DNA from: Mesostigma viride
Lineage: Eukaryota; Streptophyta; Mesostigmatophyceae; Mesostigmatales; Mesostigmataceae
Direction of reading: 5' to 3'
DNA length: 34,635 bases
Assembly: GCA_009746045.1 (NCBI GenBank)
Contig: RPFO01002072.1
Coordinates: forward strand, 1 to 34,635
Under the pieces are notes generated by a model. The model saw only the letters and a program-made list of their open reading frames with translations, searched no databases and was not told the DNA's origin. How positions within the stretch are numbered: position 1 is the first letter of the stretch; each line of letters starts with the position of its first letter. The position numbers and the translations under genes are program-made. Positions 17,838-25,378 of the stretch are shown here, one piece after another.

Positions 17838-20800
17838 CTACTCTGGCCCTCCCCCCTTGGAGGCCATGAGCCCACGAAGCAAAGGGTATTGCAGCTCAGC
17901 CTTCTCCTCCAGCTTGGTGAGAGCATCTGCAGGGTTGTCCACGCCAGCCACATGTTCAATGTTAGCTAAGCAAGACATTTCCTTGAGCAACAAATAATCA
18001 AGGTCCCTGCTCCTGGCCAGCTGCCTGTGCACAAACTGCACCATGCCCATGCTGTCAGTTCTTACCAGTGTGTGCATCTGCAACCGACAGGAAGCCACTT
18101 GACATAGCTGGTAAAATAGCTCCCTCAAGTAAAGAGCAGTATGAAGCCCTTCACAGATTGCCCTGCACTCAGCAATGTCACTGCTGGGAGTTACCCTGTT
18201 TTGCAACCGACTGTACCAGCAGACCAGAGAGGACTGTTCCTGCACCAGGGATATTAATGCTGCTGCACGGCCCCTGACCTCTGTGACCTTCCTACTATCC
18301 ATAGAACTGTCCACATAGAGCATCATGTCAAAAGGCCTGTACAAATCCAAAGGACCCAGCATGAGAGGGGGAGACATGCGAACAGCCTCTACCACTCTCT
18401 CAGCACCCACCTCAACCAGTTGGGAATCGGTCAACCGACTCAGTACCAACAGGTCAGGAGCACAAATGCTGGCCAGCCATGCCAACATACCTCGTATTGT
18501 TGCACATCTGGCCTGGGTGATGGGCTCCTGCAAGGCATCTATGATCTGCTGAGGATAATCCTTACCACCCTCCAGCTGGATGGACCATGTACCCTGCTGA
18601 TGGACCAAGGTCGCCTGCATTCCACAAAACACCATGGGCTCATTCTCAACCATGTACTGGATCTTACCCAGTTCAAACCGTTTCTGGATCCTGGCCAGAG
18701 TCAACTCTTGCCAAGTGGGATGGCCCAGGAGATGCAGATCATCACCATGCAGGGAGGCAAACGCTGGCAGCCCCTCATAGCTACCCTGAAACAGACAAGG
18801 ATCAACTGGAGAGACTGAGAGACCACAGACAGACCTGAGGTACTTCTCCAAGCTCTTCCTCCAGATGATGGGACTCGATCTAAGGCCTTCCACGCCTTTG
18901 AGAATCCTCAAATACCTCGTCTTCAGCTCTGCCCTCCACACTGCAGGCACCTTAACAAAGAAAGGGGGTATTGTGCGCCAAGTATCCTGTGCTTCCTGCT
19001 GATCACCCTTAAGAAAAGCCCTCTTGAAATCTACCAACACAGAGCTATAGGGTATCCCCTTCTGCAGAAAAGACAAATAAATGCACAACAAAATCCTCCA
19101 TGTATCATGCAGCATCCCTGGTGTGTAAAGCTCCTCATCTGCTAACTGTCCAGTGCCATGGTACTCAGTCACAACTGGTCTAACATGTGGCACCTGCACG
19201 CCATCTACCTCCTTGAGCTTGAGGACAAACATCAATCTGAGCAGCTGGTGATCCTCAGGGAGGACATCCACAGGCTCTGCACAGTTGGCAACTATCCACT
19301 CATGCCCAGAAGCAACAAAGCCAAGAGTCCATGCCTTAGCCATCTTGGGGCTTTGCATCATCTCCACTAGCTTGCGCCAAGGTACAGGACTCGTTCCTGG
19401 GATCTGGTACCTCTGCACACCCAACTCACGTGGGTCAAACGTAGTAGGGAGGATCAGCAGGTCCCCAGCAATGGGCTCCTTTGTATCAGGACCCTCTGCC
19501 TCTAGACCCCTCACAGCCCTTACAGCCACACTAAGACCCTGGGAGTAGCGATATCTCTGCAAGGGAAGGCGGCCCTGCCCTTCTAATGCTAGCTCCTCAG
19601 AGGATATCCTCACCCCTGGTAAGCACAAGAAGTTCTGACCTAGAATGGCAGGCCCCTGATACCCTTCAACCACACTGAACGTGGTGGGCACCCCCAGGAT
19701 AGGCACACTCACTTCTCCCAAGATCTTCATGGACACATTCCCAGAGAAATCAGACACAGCTAGGCAGCTAGGGGATGACCACTGCAAGCCTGCAGCATCC
19801 TCTACCCTTAGAATGGACACCTGTGAGTTGGTATCCACTTCTAGTGCTGGTGCCCCACATGACCCCCATCCCGTGAGCTTAGATACCTTGGGATCACGCT
19901 TGCTGTTCTGCAGAGCTCGAATGATGTCCGCCATAAGCAGCCCCCTGGACTGTGGTGCAGCCCTGGCCACCTCTGGCCTTGTGACAGACGTCTCAGCAGA
20001 CTCCTGCTCACCCTCATCCATCCAGGACAGACCATAATCCAAGCATGGTGGGTTAGCATCTGCTGCCTGGCTCTCATCCTGCTCATCTCCCTCCAAGGGA
20101 GGATCAGGGCCGTCTTCAGGCCAGATTGCAGTTGGCCTTCTCTCCTTGACGTGAGCCCAGGATAGCCTGTACACGTGCTTGGGATTACTCTCCAAAGCCA
20201 CCAGACAAGAATGGTTAGCTTCCTCAACATGGGTTACCTGCCCATCTTGCCACTTGCCACGCTTGCCTGGTAATGACGGTTCCTTCCACATCCTGACCCT
20301 CAGTCCCACCTGGGGCCTCAGCATTTTCCAACCCTTGTCCTTACGCCTCAATCTGGAAAACACCCTGTCTGCCTTCTTCAGGCAGGCTGCCACCACGTCC
20401 TGTGATAGCATACCAAACTGCAATGCCAGGGGAGAGACTGCCACACCATCATAGTAATAGGTTACCCTGTGGTTAAGCTGCTCCTCAATCCCCTTACACC
20501 AAGCTGCTTTCTCTAGAGCTGATGCCACAACAGGCACACTCCTAGCTGCTAGCACCACTGTTTTTACTTCACGTATAGATCTCTCTACAGCTCCCTGCTG
20601 CCCATGGCATTCCCTAGGGACCACTACCAACTTACAAGGAAGCTGGTCAGCCAGCTTGATCAAGCAGTCAAACTGCAAGTCAGCTTGCACCTTGGTGTAC
20701 ACCCCAAAGCCTGGCAACAAAGACTGGAGACCCATCAACAGCTGATGCTCCTGCATTCCAGGAAGAATGGTCAGCAACCTATATCTGCTAAACCTATCCA

Positions 20801-21425
20801 CCCCCACCAACAGATACATGCCCCTGATGTGTTGGATGTCCACCTGGATATCCCCCCGCTCTCTAGCAGGTTCTCTGGCATGGGACTGTGGGAGGCGAAC
20901 AGCATTCTCCTGACAGACACAATTCTGAGCAGCTGCACTGCAGGCCTCTAGCAAAGGCTCCTTGCCAATCTTCCAAGCAAACATCTCTGCCTGCTTAGAG
21001 TGACCAAAGATATGGTGTAGAGTGTTTCCAGCCTGAGCATAGCTCAACCCCCTGTCAGCCTGGCTGCACAGAGAGGAACGTGACAAAGACTGTGTGCTTG
21101 GGATAGCACGACCCACCTGCTGTTCTCTTGCTCCAGGGACCTCCTCCAAGGTAGCTCGGCTCCCAGAGCCAGCCCCGGTTCCCACAGAAGCTGCAGGTCC
21201 TTCCAGTCTGGCGGCTTGACTCCCAGAGTCAACCCCAACAACTGGAGACCCTGCACCTGCCACAGGCACAGGGAATTCCACTGCTGCAGCAGCGTTATTG
21301 CAATCATTGAGTGGAAGCACCTCATCATTCCCAACCCCTTGCTGCTGCACAAGAGGGACACCCCCATTACTATGTACAACTGTTCGTCCCACTAGGGGTG
21401 ATTGACTATTTACAGGGGACAACAT
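17838..21425 (-). CDS. pol: Element B pol: integrase, protease, reverse transcriptase, RNase H
   Basis: An intact 1195-residue ORF. Residues 1-130 are a low-complexity linker. The integrase follows, with a zinc-binding region (HHIFGH, 137-142) and catalytic D196, D249, E281. A module with WKEPSLPGKRG (~380-425) resembles an SH3-like integrase tail. A retropepsin-like domain follows at ~527-605, with D531-T532-N533 where D-T/S-G is usual and the ILGQNFL motif at 594-600. The copia-type RT has D799 in VLVDFKRAFLKG and HGDD at 893-896 in place of Y-x-D-D. RNase H has D1039, E1085, D1124 and D1167. Standard copia order is PR-INT-RT-RH, so here the protease has moved behind the integrase. Pol lies in the same frame as gag, one TGA away. 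Confidence 0.9.
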   Translation of the reverse strand: MLSPVNSQSPLVGRTVVHSNGGVPLVQQQGVGNDEVLPLNDCNNAAAAVEFPVPVAGAGSPVVGVDSGSQAARLEGPAASVGTGAGSGSRATLEEVPGAREQQVGRAIPSTQSLSRSSLCSQADRGLSYAQAGNTLHHIFGHSKQAEMFAWKIGKEPLLEACSAAAQNCVCQENAVRLPQSHAREPARERGDIQVDIQHIRGMYLLVGVDRFSRYRLLTILPGMQEHQLLMGLQSLLPGFGVYTKVQADLQFDCLIKLADQLPCKLVVVPRECHGQQGAVERSIREVKTVVLAARSVPVVASALEKAAWCKGIEEQLNHRVTYYYDGVAVSPLALQFGMLSQDVVAACLKKADRVFSRLRRKDKGWKMLRPQVGLRVRMWKEPSLPGKRGKWQDGQVTHVEEANHSCLVALESNPKHVYRLSWAHVKERRPTAIWPEDGPDPPLEGDEQDESQAADANPPCLDYGLSWMDEGEQESAETSVTRPEVARAAPQSRGLLMADIIRALQNSKRDPKVSKLTGWGSCGAPALEVDTNSQVSILRVEDAAGLQWSSPSCLAVSDFSGNVSMKILGEVSVPILGVPTTFSVVEGYQGPAILGQNFLCLPGVRISSEELALEGQGRLPLQRYRYSQGLSVAVRAVRGLEAEGPDTKEPIAGDLLILPTTFDPRELGVQRYQIPGTSPVPWRKLVEMMQSPKMAKAWTLGFVASGHEWIVANCAEPVDVLPEDHQLLRLMFVLKLKEVDGVQVPHVRPVVTEYHGTGQLADEELYTPGMLHDTWRILLCIYLSFLQKGIPYSSVLVDFKRAFLKGDQQEAQDTWRTIPPFFVKVPAVWRAELKTRYLRILKGVEGLRSSPIIWRKSLEKYLRSVCGLSVSPVDPCLFQGSYEGLPAFASLHGDDLHLLGHPTWQELTLARIQKRFELGKIQYMVENEPMVFCGMQATLVHQQGTWSIQLEGGKDYPQQIIDALQEPITQARCATIRGMLAWLASICAPDLLVLSRLTDSQLVEVGAERVVEAVRMSPPLMLGPLDLYRPFDMMLYVDSSMDSRKVTEVRGRAAALISLVQEQSSLVCWYSRLQNRVTPSSDIAECRAICEGLHTALYLRELFYQLCQVASCRLQMHTLVRTDSMGMVQFVHRQLARSRDLDYLLLKEMSCLANIEHVAGVDNPADALTKLEEKAELQYPLLRGLMASKGGGPE

Positions 21426-21434
21426 CTCAAGTCA
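21381..21434 (-). promoter_or_regulatory. Candidate gag-pol stop-codon readthrough site, element B
   Basis: The gag TGA (21434-21432) is followed in frame by CTT GAG and then pol. TGACTTGAG is identical to element A. Seven bases after the stop, TGTT-GTCCC (21424-21416) can pair with GGGAC-g-AACA (21390-21381), giving nine pairs with one bulged G and a 25-base loop. There is an in-frame ATG at 21425-21423, so reinitiation is the main alternative to readthrough. Confidence 0.55.
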
Positions 21435-22504
21435 TGGCTTACCCACCTGGCCAGAGCCTGCTCCAGCAGACTTGGCCTGGTCTGGGCAGTCACGTCGCCA
21501 ATGACCCGTCCTGCCACATCCAAAGCACTTGTCATCCTTCCCAGCAGCAGCCTTCTTCAGGCCACCCTGGTTCTGGCTGCTCTGACTGGCCTGGGTGCCC
21601 TGGCCCTGGCTCTTGCCTTGCCCTTGGCCACCCTTGTTCTGCTGACCACCCTGGTGACCACCAGCCTGCTGCTGACCCTTGCCTTTGGATCCCTGCTGCT
21701 GGCCCTTGCCACCCTGGTTACCATTCTGCCTGCGCCTGTTAGCCCTCTGACGCCTACTAGGTCTGGTTTCTCCCTGAGCACCCTGCCCAGGGGCGTCACC
21801 ATGGACCTGATGAGCGGAGGCTGAAGGGGCACCAGTCACCTGGATTGCCTTGCAAGCAGCATTGTCAGATGGACGGATATTGAAAATAACCTTTTGCAAG
21901 GCTGGCCACGTCCCATCTGTCTGATCAGCAAACATCCTAGCTGCATTTCTCCCATCCACACTCAGCCCCATGCGATCCAGGAAGTAATCTGCCACTGCTC
22001 TATCAGTCAGATTGAAGCCATGCTTGGCCCCCTTCTCCCTGATGCGTGTGAGCCGCTGCAGCTCCTCAGCTATTGTGCCCTTGATCTCAAAGGTATCATA
22101 GCTGAGCTTATAGTGATTAGTGAGGTTGAGTACCTTATCAGAAAACTCCTGACGTAGGCCCTCTAGGAACTGAGACCAAGTCAGCTTGTCCTTGACAGCC
22201 TGCCTAGCCTTGTCCCTCACCGCTCACTTGAATCCCTATTAGTCGTGGATGTGTGGAATACCTGCACAAGGTTGACAGTGGGATCTACAGAGCATGAAAC
22301 TAGCTCCATATCCTCCAACCACTTGTCTAGCTCTTCCTGTCCCACAGGAGGCTTGAGAGGCTTCTGGCCATTCATCACAGCCACAGCACTCATATGAGGT
22401 CTAGTCCCAGGCAAAGCACGAGGGTCACTGCCAATGACAGCAGCTCCTACTGGTGCTAATGGCGCAGGAACATAGCTGCAGGAACACCAGACGGAGGCAC
22501 ACAT
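21432..22504 (-). pseudogene. gag: Element B gag (capsid and nucleocapsid) with one frameshift
   Basis: The C-terminal segment (22220 to 21432) has the typical capsid pattern (LTWSQFLEGLRQEF, then TIAEELQRL) and a Gln/Gly/Lys-rich stretch. A CCHC knuckle lies at 21527-21486 (CFGCGRTGHWRRDC). The N-terminal segment (22504 to 22217) is in another frame and includes LDKWLEDMELV, which matches element A's gag, so a one-base shift near 22220 probably separates them. The C-terminal frame opens only at a GTG, which supports a broken longer protein. The likely start is one of the ATGs near 22400-22504. Confidence 0.8.
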
Positions 22505-22986
22505 GGTCTCTTACCAGGTGCTTGCCGTTCAGCATCATTCTGGCCCTCCCCCGTCAGCACCACGCCGTCGGTTGGCCACCCTGCACGCTCCTCCCCTTGT
22601 GCCACCTCTTTCCTCTTCCGGTTGGAGCCCTCCTGCCATTGACGCCCTCTGCCGTTGGGATTGCCTGTCCCTCTGGCACGACGTTGGCGGGGCCTCCCGT
22701 GTCTGCCCTTGCCTCACCCCCGCCATCCCCCGCTCCCGCCCCGCTCCCGCTGCCGCCCCGCGCGTGTTACGAAGCATTATAGAATACCACAGAAAACACA
22801 CGCAGATATGGCTGCTGGAACCCACTCAGGCTCACGCACTTACTCCAGACGAGGCCGCCTCCTGGCTTGCACTCGCCTGCCCCTCCTCACGGTCTGGACG
22901 CTGCTCAACACCCTCAGCAACCGATGTGGCTGCTGCTGCCTCTGCGACAATCTGGAGGTCTGGGTTAAACTCTCCCAGCACGCAGG
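22505..22986 (-). other. Spacer between ORF1 and gag of element B
   Basis: No frame is convincing throughout. The part nearest ORF1 (23010-22832) reads open in a different frame (a VAEGVEQRPDREEGQ-like acidic stretch) and may be the true ORF1 C-terminus after an indel near 23000. The rest is GC-rich with C runs. Confidence 0.4.
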
Positions 22987-23967
22987 TCACAGGTCGCCCG
23001 TCTTCCTTGCGTTCGACTGGATGTTGTGTCTCGCCTGGGTTGCGATGCCAAGCAAGATGCGCAACCACCGCTTACCGCCGCCGACAAGCTCGTTCTGCTC
23101 GCCTCGGCCGTAACGGTCGTACTCGTGAGTCACCTCACGAGGGATATGCAGATCAGCTCTCTGCCTTGCCTCGTAGGTCTCGGTAGTGCCGTCGCCCTCG
23201 TTTATCTGCTGGGCTGAGCGCTTGACGGAGCCCTCTGGCTTGTCAGTCCACTCAAAATGGACGTCTTCAGGCGTCTTCTCGACCCCTGCGACAATCTCCA
23301 CCTCCGGACCCCACGCAGTGGTGGTTTCCGGCCTCGGTGTATCAAGCCTGGAGTACACTCCGAAAGGCTGCGTGGTAATATAGAACCTGTCTGCGTACCC
23401 TCTCGACTCTTGCAAAAGGACAGCAACAAGATTCTCAATGGTTTGGGCAAATACCTCCGCCGTGCTCCAAGGATTTACCGTCTCCCGAGCACGCGCGTTC
23501 CGGATGATGTCGGCGTCTGGTACCCCCTCTCCTAGCACTGCTGTCGCCACCCAGTGGTTGAACAGTCTGGTGCTGCCGAGCGCTGTTGCCACGATCTGGC
23601 TAAGCGCCTCCCTGGCTAGGTCGAGACCGGCAAGCGTGATATGGGCGCCCTGATAAGCGACCTCCACACGATTAGCAGTTTCAGCTAGCGCGTCCCGAAT
23701 GCGCACCAACTCTTCCACCGCCACTCGCCCCGTCTCACCTGGAGAAATCACGACGCGAGCCCGTTGTATAATCGGGTCCGCCGCCGCTGGCCTGCTGCCT
23801 CCCCCACTCACCGCCACCCACCCCTCTTCTGCCAAGTGCCTCGCTACGTAGGCCGCTTGCACGAATGTTGGAGCGTTTGCTTGGTTACGGTAGGGGAAAA
23901 ACGCTTGCGCGTCTCTCTGCTCGTTCGCCTCACCAGCACCGTGGCTGCTTGACGATGAACCAGACAT
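22987..23967 (-). CDS. Element B ORF1, unknown protein
   Basis: ATG 23967 lies 23 bases inside the internal region and gives 326 residues; the frame is also open further up into the LTR. After a Ser-rich start it is largely helical in appearance, with heptad-like stretches (VRIRDALAETANRVEVAYQ) and an acidic second half. No known domain, membrane segment or signal peptide is seen. Element A has an ORF of similar size in the same position, which argues that an extra ORF before gag is a trait of this lineage. I see no clear sequence match between the two. Confidence 0.6.
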   Translation of the reverse strand: MSGSSSSSHGAGEANEQRDAQAFFPYRNQANAPTFVQAAYVARHLAEEGWVAVSGGGSRPAAADPIIQRARVVISPGETGRVAVEELVRIRDALAETANRVEVAYQGAHITLAGLDLAREALSQIVATALGSTRLFNHWVATAVLGEGVPDADIIRNARARETVNPWSTAEVFAQTIENLVAVLLQESRGYADRFYITTQPFGVYSRLDTPRPETTTAWGPEVEIVAGVEKTPEDVHFEWTDKPEGSVKRSAQQINEGDGTTETYEARQRADLHIPREVTHEYDRYGRGEQNELVGGGKRWLRILLGIATQARHNIQSNARKTGDL

Positions 23968-23989
23968 GAAAGCGTGGAAGCAATAGTAC

Positions 23990-24643
23990 GATTTGCGCAG
24001 CAACTCGTCAGCAGAGCTTGTGAGCTCCTGGTCCTTGCCGGCTGGAATGACCCTAGGCTGCTGGCTAGCAACCTTTATCCTCACACCAGGCCTACGACCC
24101 TCGATAGGCTCGCCACTCGTCGTGACGACCAAGGTTCGTGTGTGAAGACGCTCGTTGCCTCGTTGAGCCTCGAGCTATATGCAACCTCGTTCCATCCTTG
24201 TTCCTCGGTCATGAGCAACGCTGGGCAACGCTACATTGCCAGAGCCTCGTATCGCTGCCTTGCATCCTCGTTGCAGGCAGCATACAGGAATCTCTGGCTA
24301 TCCTGTGTCTAGGACAGCACAGGACCTGCCACAGTCCTGCAAGGACTTACATCCTTGCAGACCTGCTGGCTGGTTACTGGCTTCTACTAGCCACAGTACC
24401 GTTGAGCCCTCAGTACACTGTGTCCCAGTCACGTGAGAGTCCAGGCTAAGCCTGTGCAGGCACGGCCTGCCACGTGTCCTGTCCACTATGCCCTGAGTGT
24501 GCCCCGCCCTCGCCCACCGGTCGGCAGTACTTCGGGACTTGATAACTTTCTAGTCCCTTGTCTGTTCTAGGCGGTTGACACGGCGTTGGAAAGGTCTCCT
24601 CAACCTGCATCCATCTAGCACATTGGTGCCCCAATATGCTAAC
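23990..24643 (-). repeat. Element B 5' LTR
   Basis: This is the partner of 16244-16899. On the minus strand it runs from GTTAGCATATTGG to GCGCAAATC. The bases after it (23989-23968) do not start with TGG, so no classic tRNA 3'-end primer site is visible. Confidence 0.88.
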
Positions 24644-24648
24644 TGTTG

Positions 24649-24952
24649 GACCGTTGGTGACCATTTATGCACGTTCCGCTCCTTGTGTGGGCACTCGGCG
24701 TGTGTTAAATGAATTAACACATATAGGCCTGGGTCACGGCAGTGTAGTTGTGTTTCCTTCCTCTTTTCCTGGAGTAAACGGGTTTGGTTAAATGGCCTAT
24801 GGCATATTACAGTAGTACATATGTCAATGCATTGAGATCTGGATCGTCTCGTTCGTCTTTCGCTAGGGGTTTAACTAGAGGCGGATTAACTAGTTTAGGT
24901 AGCATCAGGCCGGGTAGAGGTAGAGGTGGCGGCCGAGGCCTGCGGCGTAACA
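24649..24952 (+). repeat. Gypsy 3' LTR, second part
   Basis: It continues the 3' LTR after element B, matches 6054-6357 of the 5' LTR, ends CGTAACA, and is followed by the CTCAG duplication (24953-24957). An Arg/Gly-rich frame beginning in the LTR happens to read on into element A's protease; that fusion is incidental. Confidence 0.92.
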
Positions 24953-25378
24953 CTCAGCATACAGGAGAACTGCTGGTCGGTGAACCAAGTTGCCCCTGGG
25001 TGTCTGATTTCAGAGGTAGGACGCATCTAAGGGTGTTGGGAGAGGTTACTGCCCCTGTCATGGGTGTGGATGTGACCTTCCTTGTCCAAGAGGACTATGA
25101 TGGCCCTGTGATTTTGGGTCAGAATTCTCTGGGCAATCCTGGGATTTCTATCAGAGCTACAGCTCTGAAAAGAGATGGCTGGGGGATGATTCCCCTAGAA
25201 AATTTCAGGACAACATTTCCAATCAGCAGGTGCAGGGCCAAGCCGGTCAAGGGTGTAAAATGGGATGAAGGGGAGGTGCCCCCAGCAGCCAGTTTGGTGA
25301 TTCCAGCTGTGTTGCACCCCAGCAGTATTGGCATAACTCGCAGGAGCCTTGCTGCACACTCTCCTTTGACATATATAT
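24953..25378 (+). pseudogene. pol: Element A pol, middle part: rest of the protease and linker
   Basis: The frame interrupted at 5785 resumes here. SCPWVSDF and RVLGEVTAPVMGVDVTF lead to GPVILGQNSL, matching residues ~553-600 of element B's pol. A linker follows up to the position matching residue ~680 of B, and the LINE then begins at ATATATAT (25371-25378). About 440 codons (all of RT and most of RNase H) are missing between this piece and the fragment at 33355, so a deletion accompanied or preceded the LINE insertion. Confidence 0.82.
25371..25378. repeat. Possible LINE target-site duplication (left)
   Basis: ATATATAT here and at 33349-33356 flank the LINE. Such simple sequence could match by chance or be a preferred target. 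Confidence 0.5.

Larger units (their letters stand above)
16244..24643 (-). mobile_element. Element B: complete copia-like retrotransposon (8.4 kb, minus strand)
   Basis: Direct repeats of ~655 bp (16244-16899 and 23990-24643) flank an internal region with, on the minus strand, ORF1, gag and pol. The target-site duplication is TGTTG, although the boundary can slide a base or two. The LTR pair differs at only a few bases plus one 3-base indel, so the insertion is recent. The LTR ends lack TG...CA. The element is related to element A, with about 45% identity in the integrase core by eye and more in the RNase H tail. Its pol is uninterrupted. Confidence 0.9.
5786..24952 (+). mobile_element. Ty3/gypsy chromovirus, ~10.8 kb, with element B nested in its 3' LTR
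   Basis: The element has 572-bp LTRs, a polypurine tract at 15963-15975, and the domain order gag, PR, RT, RH, INT, chromodomain. It also carries an RNase H1-type hybrid-binding ORF before gag and a large ORF after the chromodomain. Both LTR copies look identical by eye, so the insertion is young. Even so, gag, the RT-RH junction, INT and the 3' ORF are broken by single-base shifts. It interrupts the protease of element A. Confidence 0.93.

Noticed and set aside
21200-21240. VDSGSQ (residues 65-70 of element B pol) as an N-terminal protease active site
   Set aside because: It lies in a low-complexity linker with a repeated SGS-x-A pattern, lacks any flap or ILG motif, and is absent from element A at this position.
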